A stretch of 13,583 nt of DNA, taken from IH12 sp041987265 (GTDB lineage Bacteria; Pseudomonadota; Alphaproteobacteria; Caulobacterales; Hyphomonadaceae). Shown here one piece after another: positions 7,744 to 13,583 of this stretch. The DNA lies in assembly GCA_041987265.1 (NCBI GenBank), contig JBHIWT010000089.1, forward strand, positions 1 through 13,583, in the 5' to 3' direction. The notes below the pieces were generated by a model. The model ran no database searches. It saw nothing but the letters and a program-made list of their open reading frames with translations, and had not been told where the DNA came from. Position 1 is the stretch's first letter, and each line of letters opens with the position of its first letter. The position numbers were made by a program, and so were the translations under genes.

Positions 7744-9078
7744 TCAGTTTTCGTCGCCGAGAACGCTTGCGGTCTGAACCGCTGTCAGCATTTCGACCGT
7801 CGGAAACCCGTCCGCGACCAGTCCCCGGTCTTTCTGGAAGCCCTGCAGCGCCTTGCGCGTATTGCGGCCGATGATGCCGTCGACTGCGCCTGTGGGATAG
7901 CCGAGCGTGTTGAGCCCCTGCTGCAATTCCTTCGCCTGATCAGGCGTCAGCATCTGGATGTTCGTCGGCCACGGGCGCGACAGGTTGGGGCGGCCCGCCA
8001 GCTGGTCGGCGAGCAGACCTACAGCGAGCGCGTAGCTATCGGCATTGTTGTAGCGCTTGATGATGTTGAAGTTGTCGAACAGCAGGAAGGCCGGCCCATG
8101 CGCGCCTGCGGGCAGGAACAGCTCCGCCTGCAGAATGTCGCTGTTGGCGAAGGCGGGCGCGGTCGCCGGGGTGAGGCCAAGCGCCTTCCAGGCTGCCACG
8201 GATTTCTTCTGTCCGTCGCCGAGGCTGAAATCGAAACCCTGCGGGATCGTCGTCTCGACCGCCCACGGCTCACCCTCGCGCCATCCCGATGCGGTGAGAT
8301 AATTCGCCGCCGACGCCAGCGCGTCGCCGGTATTGTTCCAGAGGTCCTTGCGGCCGTCGCGATCGAAGTCGCGCGCGTGGGCCAGGAAGGTCGACGGCAT
8401 GAATTGCGTCTGACCGACCGCGCCGGCCCACGACGCCTTGCGGAACTGGTCGCGCGTCGCCGAGCCGTCTTCGAGCAATTGCATGATCGCCATCAGCTCG
8501 CCTTCGTTGAAGTCCCGGCGGCGGCCCTGCGCCGCTTGGGTGGCGAGAGCGGCAGGGGCGTCGAACGAGCCGATATAGCCGCCATAGCTGCTTTCCATGC
8601 CCCAGATCGCGGCGAGGATCTCACGCGGCGTGGCGTAGGAGCGCTCGATCTCGGCGAACAGGTCCGGCGTCGCTGCGAGCTTGGAGCGGCCGTTGGCGAT
8701 CCGCGTCGGCGACATGGCGGACTGGGCGTAATCCCAGATCGGTTTGACGAATTCAGCCTGCTCGAAGGCCGCGGTGGTCACCTGCTCCTCGATCGGGATC
8801 AGGCCCTCAAGCACGGACTCGATGGCCGTAGGGCTGCGGCCGCTGGCCTTGGCGCGGGCCGCGAACGTATCGCGCCAGCCGTCGAACTGGGCGCTCCCGG
8901 AGGTGGCGAACACGAAGGCTGCGGTGGTTTCGCCGCCGGGCGGCGGCGCAGGTGCGCCGGGCGAACCGGGCGATGACGGCTCATTTGGCGTATTGGTGAC
9001 GGGGGTTTCGCAGGCGCCAAGCGCCAGAATCGCAGAAATCGCCAGTAATCCGGCCGCCCGCCGCGCACCAGTCCTCAT
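7744..9078 (-). CDS. Lytic murein transglycosylase, MltB type, lipoprotein
   Basis: A 444-residue outer-membrane-anchored enzyme that cleaves the MurNAc-GlcNAc bond of peptidoglycan to give 1,6-anhydroMurNAc ends. A classic lipobox LGAC places the lipidated Cys at 23. A Pro/Gly-rich tether (about 30-50) follows. The transglycosylase (SLT_2) domain spans about 55-350, with catalytic Glu162 in GMESSYG, the conserved AGAVGQTQFMPSTF motif, and DFDRDGRKDLWNNTGDALAS. The C-terminal peptidoglycan-binding domain (about 370-435) shows LQQGLNTLGYPTGAVDGIIG and LQGFQKDRG. The start at 9078 is chosen because AGGAGGAG lies 7-9 bases upstream and the signal peptide begins there; an upstream in-frame start at 9126 would bury it. 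It is convergent with the MFS gene (31 bases apart) and divergent from rpmJ. Confidence 0.95.
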   Translation of the reverse strand: MRTGARRAAGLLAISAILALGACETPVTNTPNEPSSPGSPGAPAPPPGGETTAAFVFATSGSAQFDGWRDTFAARAKASGRSPTAIESVLEGLIPIEEQVTTAAFEQAEFVKPIWDYAQSAMSPTRIANGRSKLAATPDLFAEIERSYATPREILAAIWGMESSYGGYIGSFDAPAALATQAAQGRRRDFNEGELMAIMQLLEDGSATRDQFRKASWAGAVGQTQFMPSTFLAHARDFDRDGRKDLWNNTGDALASAANYLTASGWREGEPWAVETTIPQGFDFSLGDGQKKSVAAWKALGLTPATAPAFANSDILQAELFLPAGAHGPAFLLFDNFNIIKRYNNADSYALAVGLLADQLAGRPNLSRPWPTNIQMLTPDQAKELQQGLNTLGYPTGAVDGIIGRNTRKALQGFQKDRGLVADGFPTVEMLTAVQTASVLGDEN

Positions 9079-9188
9079 CGCGTTTCGCTCCTCCTGATCG
9101 CTGCGTCTCGCCTGCAGCGGTGTCACCGGGTCCTCACGCCTCTATGACGCAGGGCGTACAGGCGTTTTGGGACCCTGCCATCGCATGA

Positions 9189-9217
9189 TTGACACAGCTT
9201 TGAGATGCCGATAAGTG
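9189..9217 (+). promoter_or_regulatory. Probable sigma-70-type promoter of rpmJ
   Basis: A perfect TTGACA -35 hexamer at 9189-9194 is followed after 16-17 bases by an ATAAGTG segment that can serve as a weak -10. The start of transcription would be near 9223, giving a leader of about 35 bases before the rpmJ ATG at 9257. Confidence 0.55.
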
Positions 9218-9256
9218 CACCGCTTCAATTTTCCCCGATCTGCAGCAGTACGCGCC

Positions 9257-9382
9257 ATGAAAGTCAAAAGTTCTTTGAAATCGCTCAAAGGTCGCCACCG
9301 CGACTGCAAAGTGGTGCGCCGTCGGGGTCGCGTGTTCGTGATCAACAAGACCGACCCGCGCTTTAAGGCCAAGCAAGGCTAG
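9257..9382 (+). CDS. rpmJ: 50S ribosomal protein L36 (zinc-independent type)
   Basis: A 41-residue basic ribosomal protein, MKVKSSLKSLKGRHRDCKVV onward, ending RFKAKQG. It matches the alphaproteobacterial L36 that stands alone in the genome rather than in the spc operon. L36 binds 23S rRNA late in large-subunit assembly. Only one Cys is present, so the CxxC...C...H zinc site of the C+ form is missing; this is the YkgO-like C- form, common in this class. The conserved core RRGRVFVINKTDPRFKA is intact. It has its own promoter (TTGACA at 9189) and a candidate Rho-independent terminator right after the stop, so it is probably monocistronic. It is divergent from the transglycosylase gene. Confidence 0.96.
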   Translation: MKVKSSLKSLKGRHRDCKVVRRRGRVFVINKTDPRFKAKQG

Positions 9383-9389
9383 GCGATAT

Positions 9390-9409
9390 CTGCCAGCCCG
9401 GCGGTTTTT
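9390..9409 (+). terminator. Rho-independent terminator after rpmJ
   Basis: A five-pair stem, CTGCC 9390-9394 with GGCGG 9400-9404 (one U-G pair), encloses a five-base loop and is followed at once by TTTTT. It starts eight bases after the rpmJ stop. The stem is short, but position and T tract fit. Confidence 0.6.
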
Positions 9410-9466
9410 CCTTTGGACACAGTTGTGTGGCTTGAGCTTGTCGCGGCGCGACAGCATACTTTGGTC

Positions 9467-10117
9467 ATGCGCAAAGCCGGTGTTTCCCGCAATTTTCTGC
9501 TGATTTCGTTAGTTGCAGCCGTTCTGGCCGCGTGCGGCGGGTCCGAGGGCGGGCGCGACGTATCGACCGGGGAGATGCTGGAAGCCCTGTCGGAGGGCGC
9601 CGCGAGCGTCGCCGACGGAGCGAATGGCGAGCGCCAGTCGAATTTCTCGCAGGAATTGCTCAACAAACTCGGCGAAACCGAAAGCTCCGCCGAGGCGGCC
9701 AATCTCGAAGAAGAGATCTGGGAGGCCTGGTTGCTGTCGGGCAGCCCGACTGTCGACATGCTGATGCTGCGCGGCGTGGAGGCGACCGAGACTGCCGATC
9801 TGGAGCTTGCGCGCGACATGTTCGACCGCGCGATCCGGATCAAGCCGGACTATGCCGAGGCGTGGAATCGCCGTGCGCTGCTGTTTTTCAATGACGGGCA
9901 TTACGACGAGGCAATTTCCGACCTCGAAGTCGCGCTGACACATGAGCCCCGCCATTTCGGCGCGTGGACGGGTCTGGGAATGATCTTCGAGTCGATTGAC
10001 GAGCCCGGCGCCGCCCTGCGCGCGTACCGCAAGGTGCTGGAGATTCACCCGCATGCGGCCGCCGCCAAACAGGGCGAGGCGCGCCTGATCATCCAGGTCG
10101 AAGGGCGTCCGCTCTAG
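9467..10117 (+). CDS. TPR-repeat lipoprotein (conserved alphaproteobacterial family)
   Basis: A 216-residue probable periplasmic, lipid-anchored protein of a family I know from alphaproteobacterial genomes as 'tetratricopeptide repeat protein' without a settled function. The lipobox LAAC gives lipidated Cys23, followed by a GGSEGGRD tether. The family signature EEEIWEAWLLSGSPTVDMLM is at 81-100. TPR-like helices follow: ARDMFDRAIRIKPDYAEAWN (115-134), DEAISDLEVALTHEPRHFGAW (147-167) and AALRAYRKVLEIHP (182-195). The start at ATG 9467 is chosen because the signal peptide begins there; a longer in-frame start at 9413 would add an unlikely N-terminus. No strong ribosome site is visible. It follows the rpmJ terminator, so it probably has its own promoter. 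Confidence 0.92.
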   Translation: MRKAGVSRNFLLISLVAAVLAACGGSEGGRDVSTGEMLEALSEGAASVADGANGERQSNFSQELLNKLGETESSAEAANLEEEIWEAWLLSGSPTVDMLMLRGVEATETADLELARDMFDRAIRIKPDYAEAWNRRALLFFNDGHYDEAISDLEVALTHEPRHFGAWTGLGMIFESIDEPGAALRAYRKVLEIHPHAAAAKQGEARLIIQVEGRPL

Positions 10118-10296
10118 CCGTCGCGCCTGCGTTCGATCCCGATCATTCACAACATTTGCGGCTTGCGCCCGTCCTCGCGCGTTGGAGGCGCGCCAGCCCG
10201 CAGCTAAAGTGGGCTTCTGGGTGATCAAGCCTGCCAATCACGAGCCTAGCGCCTTCTGCGGACTGAGCGCTGGCTCCAGCTTTTCGGAGATACGTC

Positions 10297-10560
10297 ATGG
10301 ATGACGGCGCGCCAGCAGTGAGCCTGAACGAGACGGCGCGCGAGAAGCTGCGCCAGGTCGTCGCCAAGATCGAGCGGCTCGAAGAGGAAAAGAAGGAAGT
10401 CGCCGAGCAGATCAAGGAAGTCTACGGCGAAGCCAAGTCGATGGGCTATGACACCAAGGCGCTTCGCGCGGTCATCCGGTTGCGCAAGCAGGACCGTCAG
10501 GAGCGCGAGGAGCAACAATCGCTGCTCGATACCTATCTCCTGGCGCTTGGCGAGATCTAG
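10297..10560 (+). CDS. gapR: GapR, DUF2312 nucleoid-associated protein
   Basis: An 87-residue DUF2312 (UPF0335) protein. In Caulobacter GapR encircles overtwisted DNA ahead of replication and transcription and stimulates type II topoisomerases; it prefers AT-rich DNA. The sequence shows the long N-terminal helix LRQVVAKIERLEEEKKEVAE (about 18-37), the strongly conserved QIKEVYGEAKSMGYD (38-52), the basic DNA-contacting stretch KALRAVIRLRKQDRQER (54-70) and the family C-terminus LDTYLLALGEI. The length is normal. GGAG lies seven bases before the ATG. A small Lys/Arg-rich gene follows on the same strand and may be expressed with it. Confidence 0.96.
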   Translation: MDDGAPAVSLNETAREKLRQVVAKIERLEEEKKEVAEQIKEVYGEAKSMGYDTKALRAVIRLRKQDRQEREEQQSLLDTYLLALGEI

Positions 10561-10647
10561 GGCCGATTCCCGCGCTTAACGTGACATCAAGGCGGAACCC
10601 GGCTTAATTTCCCCAACCTGGCGGAGGTTGGCGAACGGGAGGCTGGA

Positions 10648-11145
10648 CTGGCGCGCGAGGTCGACAAGACCAAGACCCGCAAGGCCCTGCGCAAGCTGCG
10701 CAAGGTGGCGGAGCGCGCGCAGGCGGACGATGCGCCGGACCTCAATGACTGGGAAAAGGAATTCGTCGACGGCGTTTCGGCGCGGTTGGAGACTTATGGT
10801 TCGGCGTTCCGCGACCCGTCCAAGGGCTCGCTGGAAGAAGCGCTGTCCCAGCGCCAGACGCAGGTCGTGCGCGTGCTCGACAAGAAGACCCGACCCAAGA
10901 CCAAGGCGCAGGACAAGCCGCGCAAGCCGCTGCGGGCGAAATCCGGATTCAAGCGCAAGGCGCCGGCCAGCAAGGCGCGAGCGCGTGACATCAACGAAGA
11001 TATGGCCGCCAGTGCGCCTCCTGAGCCCGATCAGCAAGCGCCCAGGACCGAGAACGCCGATCCACCGCGCCCCTCGACGGCGGAAGAAGTCGCCGCCCGG
11101 CGCGCCGCCATGCGGGTGGTGAGCGGGGGCGATGAGGGCGGCTGA
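10648..11145 (+). CDS. Lys/Arg-rich protein of unknown function, non-AUG start
   Basis: I do not recognise a domain. From CTG 10648 it is 165 residues. It has a basic N-terminus (MAREVDKTKTRKALRKLRKV), a conserved-looking middle (DLNDWEKEFVDGVSARLETY), a Lys/Arg-rich linker (KKTRPKTKAQDKPRKPLRAK) and a Pro/Glu-rich disordered tail ending in AAMRVVSGGDEGG. The first ordinary start codon is GTG 10705 (146 residues), which has no ribosome site and would discard the basic N-terminus. The codons between 10648 and 10705 are strongly G/C at third positions, as in real coding DNA, and GGGAGG (10637-10642) sits five bases before the CTG. The in-frame stop at 10582-10584 limits any extension. It follows gapR after about 90 bases, so a DNA- or RNA-binding role is possible but only inferred. 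Confidence 0.72.
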   Translation: MAREVDKTKTRKALRKLRKVAERAQADDAPDLNDWEKEFVDGVSARLETYGSAFRDPSKGSLEEALSQRQTQVVRVLDKKTRPKTKAQDKPRKPLRAKSGFKRKAPASKARARDINEDMAASAPPEPDQQAPRTENADPPRPSTAEEVAARRAAMRVVSGGDEGG

Positions 11146-11148
11146 CTG

Positions 11149-11183
11149 GCCCCCAGTCTGCTGGAGGCTTGCAAGCCGGGGGC
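11149..11183 (+). terminator. Hairpin after the Lys/Arg-rich gene, possible terminator
   Basis: GCCCCC (11149-11154) pairs with GGGGGC (11178-11183), enclosing the 12-base perfect palindrome GGCTTGCAAGCC at its 3' side. There is no T tract, so intrinsic termination is doubtful. It begins four bases after the stop codon and lies about 40 bases before the peptidase start, so it may separate the two transcripts or stabilise the 3' end. Confidence 0.35.
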
Positions 11184-11223
11184 AGGATAGGGAAGGTTAT
11201 CGCCAGAACAGGGATAGTTTCTG

Positions 11224-12420
11224 ATGATGTCCGGTATTCTGCGGTCCTGCGCGGCGCTTGCCGCCTCGGTGTTCCTGGCGGCCCCGGCGGTGGCCCAGCA
11301 GCGCGATCCGTTCAACGGCCAGTTCGGCGTGATCGAACGCGCGCTACCGCCCAACGAAGCGGCGGCGCAGGTCGAATTGATGGCCCAGGCGCTTTCCGGG
11401 CTCGCACCGCAACGCCCCGGCGTGACCGACACCTATGTTCTGTCCGCAGGCCTTTGGAACGATCCGGTCTTCGAAAGCGAGGCGGAACAGGCCGCAGATA
11501 TGCTGGCGCGCCGGTTCGACGCGATGGATCGCACCATCATCCTGTCAGCGGGCAAGCCGGGGCAGGAGCGGAAGTATCCCGCCGCGACGCCAAACAACCT
11601 TCACGCCGCGCTCGGCAAGATCGGTTCGGTGATTGATCCGAACGAAGACCTCGTCGTCGTCTTCCTCACCTCCCACGGCGCCCAGGACGGATCCATGGCG
11701 CTGCAGGAACTCAACCGGCTGGGCGGCGCCTTGCGGGCTCATCATCTGCGTTCCGCGCTCGCCTCCGCCGGCGTGCGCAACAAGGTGCTGATCATTTCCG
11801 CCTGCTTCTCGGGGCATTTCATTCTGCCGTTCTCTGATCCGAACAGCATCGTTCTCACCGCTGCCGCCGCCGACAAAACATCCTTCGGCTGCCAGCCGGA
11901 GCGGGACTGGACCTATTTCGGCGATGCGCTGTTCAACCATGCGCTGCGGTCCGGCGCGCCGCTGGTCGAAGCGTTCGATTCCTCGCTCGGCCTGATCGCC
12001 GACTGGGAGAAGGACCTGATCGCGGAATGGGATGCAAAGACCGCATCTTCGCGCGGCGCAAACCCTCGCCCGGAACCCTCCAATCCGCAAAAGCATATCG
12101 GCGCAGCGGTGTCGCTGATGCTGCCATTGGCCGAACATTACGGCATGGCGGTCGAGTGCGCAGGCACGCTTGGCGTCGCCTTCGACCGTGTGCGGACCCG
12201 CCGTCCGCTGGACGGGCTGGCGAGCGCGCCGGAAGTGGAAGCCGCACGCGACCGCAACCGGCAGGAGGCCACGCGTCTCGGCGCCGCCGTCAATCGGTCT
12301 GAGCAGGAGGTCGCAAGCGCGATCTCTGCGGCGCGCACCGCGGCGAGTGATGCGGTGGCTGTCGAACCGGATACGCTCGCCGCCCACGGCGCCAAGTGCG
12401 CCGCCGACTTCGGCGACTAG
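11224..12420 (+). CDS. Secreted C13 family (legumain-like) cysteine peptidase
   Basis: A 398-residue clan CD cysteine peptidase of the bacterial C13 branch, related to caspases, legumain and GPI transamidase. The signal peptide ends at AVA-Q (near 25/26), so it is exported. The catalytic His151 lies in VVVFLTSHGAQ and the catalytic Cys194 in VLIISACFSGHF. A conserved block TAAAADKTSFGCQ followed by TYFGDALFNHAL comes after the Cys. The substrate is unknown; legumain relatives often cut after Asn or Asp, but this cannot be assigned here. Residues from about 280 on form an extension with a charged helical stretch (EVEAARDRNRQEATRLGAAV) and two Cys (near 312 and 392) that could form a disulfide. 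Two tandem ATG codons (11224 and 11227) are possible starts, and the ribosome site is weak. It has no obvious protease-linked neighbour. Confidence 0.92.
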   Translation: MMSGILRSCAALAASVFLAAPAVAQQRDPFNGQFGVIERALPPNEAAAQVELMAQALSGLAPQRPGVTDTYVLSAGLWNDPVFESEAEQAADMLARRFDAMDRTIILSAGKPGQERKYPAATPNNLHAALGKIGSVIDPNEDLVVVFLTSHGAQDGSMALQELNRLGGALRAHHLRSALASAGVRNKVLIISACFSGHFILPFSDPNSIVLTAAAADKTSFGCQPERDWTYFGDALFNHALRSGAPLVEAFDSSLGLIADWEKDLIAEWDAKTASSRGANPRPEPSNPQKHIGAAVSLMLPLAEHYGMAVECAGTLGVAFDRVRTRRPLDGLASAPEVEAARDRNRQEATRLGAAVNRSEQEVASAISAARTAASDAVAVEPDTLAAHGAKCAADFGD

Positions 12421-12433
12421 CCCCAGGCTTTTT
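12419..12433 (+). terminator. Possible short intrinsic terminator after the C13 peptidase gene
   Basis: AGCC (12419-12422) pairs with GGCT (12426-12429) around a three-base loop, running into TTTTT (12429-12433). The stem overlaps the stop codon and has only four pairs, so it is a weak candidate. Confidence 0.35.
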
Positions 12434-12461
12434 GAACCATCGCGCGGCGCAGGCGTTCTAT

Positions 12462-12482
12462 CCGGGAAGTGCAACCCGGAGG
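12462..12482 (+). promoter_or_regulatory. Hairpin overlapping the Pmp3 ribosome-binding site
   Basis: CCGGG (12462-12466) can pair with CCCGG (12475-12479) around an eight-base loop. The last two bases of the 3' arm are the first two bases of the GGAGG ribosome site (12478-12482). Folding would partly hide the site, so translation could be modulated by structure; no ligand or sensor is implied by the sequence. Confidence 0.3.
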
Positions 12483-12489
12483 TTCAAAC

Positions 12490-12672
12490 ATGCAAACCCA
12501 AACCGAGAGCCGCGGCGATATCATCCCCGTCCTGCTCGCCATCATCCTGCCGCCGCTTGGCGTCTTCCTGCAGGAGGGGCTGAAAACGCATTTCTGGATC
12601 AACGTCGTCCTGACGCTGTTCGGCTATGTGCCGGGCATCATCCACGCAGTCTGGATCATCCTGCGGCGCTGA
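12490..12672 (+). CDS. Pmp3/YqaE family small membrane protein
   Basis: A 60-residue proteolipid-type inner-membrane peptide of the Pmp3 (PF01679) family. Relatives in yeast, plants and bacteria are linked to membrane potential and to salt or cold stress; the bacterial role is not settled. Two membrane helices are visible: IIPVLLAIILPPLGVFLQEG (11-30, with the family PPLGV motif) and FWINVVLTLFGYVPGIIHAVW (35-55, with the family GYxPGIIHA motif). The start at ATG 12490 is firm, since GGAGG ends seven bases before it; an upstream in-frame start at 12469 would place that ribosome site inside the gene. Three bases separate its stop from that of the convergent pntB. Confidence 0.93.
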   Translation: MQTQTESRGDIIPVLLAIILPPLGVFLQEGLKTHFWINVVLTLFGYVPGIIHAVWIILRR

Positions 12673-12675
12673 CGC

Positions 12676-13583
<908 letters not shown>

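Noticed and set aside
8098..8976. 292-codon plus-strand frame inside the transglycosylase gene
   Set aside because: Antisense shadow; the minus-strand protein has the lipobox, catalytic Glu and peptidoglycan-binding domain.
10628..11122. 164-codon frame starting TTG in the region after gapR
   Set aside because: Its product is Arg/Pro-rich and out of register with the frame that shows G/C third-position bias. It is mentioned only as a possible frameshift entry point.
11545..12474. 309-codon minus-strand frame over the C13 peptidase gene
   Set aside because: Antisense shadow of the peptidase, which has an export signal and both catalytic motifs.

Overview
The window is GC-rich, densely coded bacterial chromosome. 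It looks like an alphaproteobacterium near the Caulobacterales/Hyphomonadaceae/Maricaulales. The clues are a GapR (DUF2312) nucleoid protein, an L36 ribosomal protein of the type without zinc ligands, an alphaproteobacterial TPR lipoprotein with a recognisable signature, a 6S RNA candidate directly upstream of 5-formyltetrahydrofolate cyclo-ligase, and heavy use of G/C at third codon positions. The family-level placement is an inference; no rRNA or other phylogenetic marker is present. I see no insertion sequence, prophage, CRISPR array, tRNA or rRNA.

Left part (1-3050, minus strand): a two-gene unit. The upstream gene is a 741-residue exported, probably lipid-anchored TPR protein. The downstream gene is cut by the window edge. 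It encodes a one-pass membrane protein with a soluble N-terminal domain, an 11-proline tract, a membrane helix and a charged helical segment. I recognise neither function. Together they look like an envelope-associated assembly and are the least explained part of the window.

Middle (3051-7743): a 430-base gene-free stretch carries a foldable 6S RNA (ssrS) candidate, followed by the cyclo-ligase gene (fau). The fau stop overlaps that of a convergent secreted S9 (DPP4-like) serine peptidase. Divergent from the peptidase is a 12-helix MFS drug/proton-antiporter-like transporter.

Right-middle (7744-11145): a lipoprotein lytic murein transglycosylase (MltB type with a C-terminal peptidoglycan-binding domain) on the minus strand; divergent from it, rpmJ with its own promoter and terminator, then a TPR lipoprotein, gapR, and a small Lys/Arg-rich protein whose start codon is uncertain.

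Right end (11146-13583): a secreted C13 (legumain-like, clan CD) cysteine peptidase, a Pmp3/YqaE two-helix membrane peptide, and the 3' part of pntB (proton-translocating NAD(P) transhydrogenase beta subunit) on the minus strand, cut by the window edge.

Most genes are housekeeping or envelope functions, and they do not form one pathway. The observations most worth following are the unknown TPR/membrane-coil pair, the 6S RNA, the secreted C13 peptidase with its C-terminal extension, and the non-AUG start of the gene after gapR.
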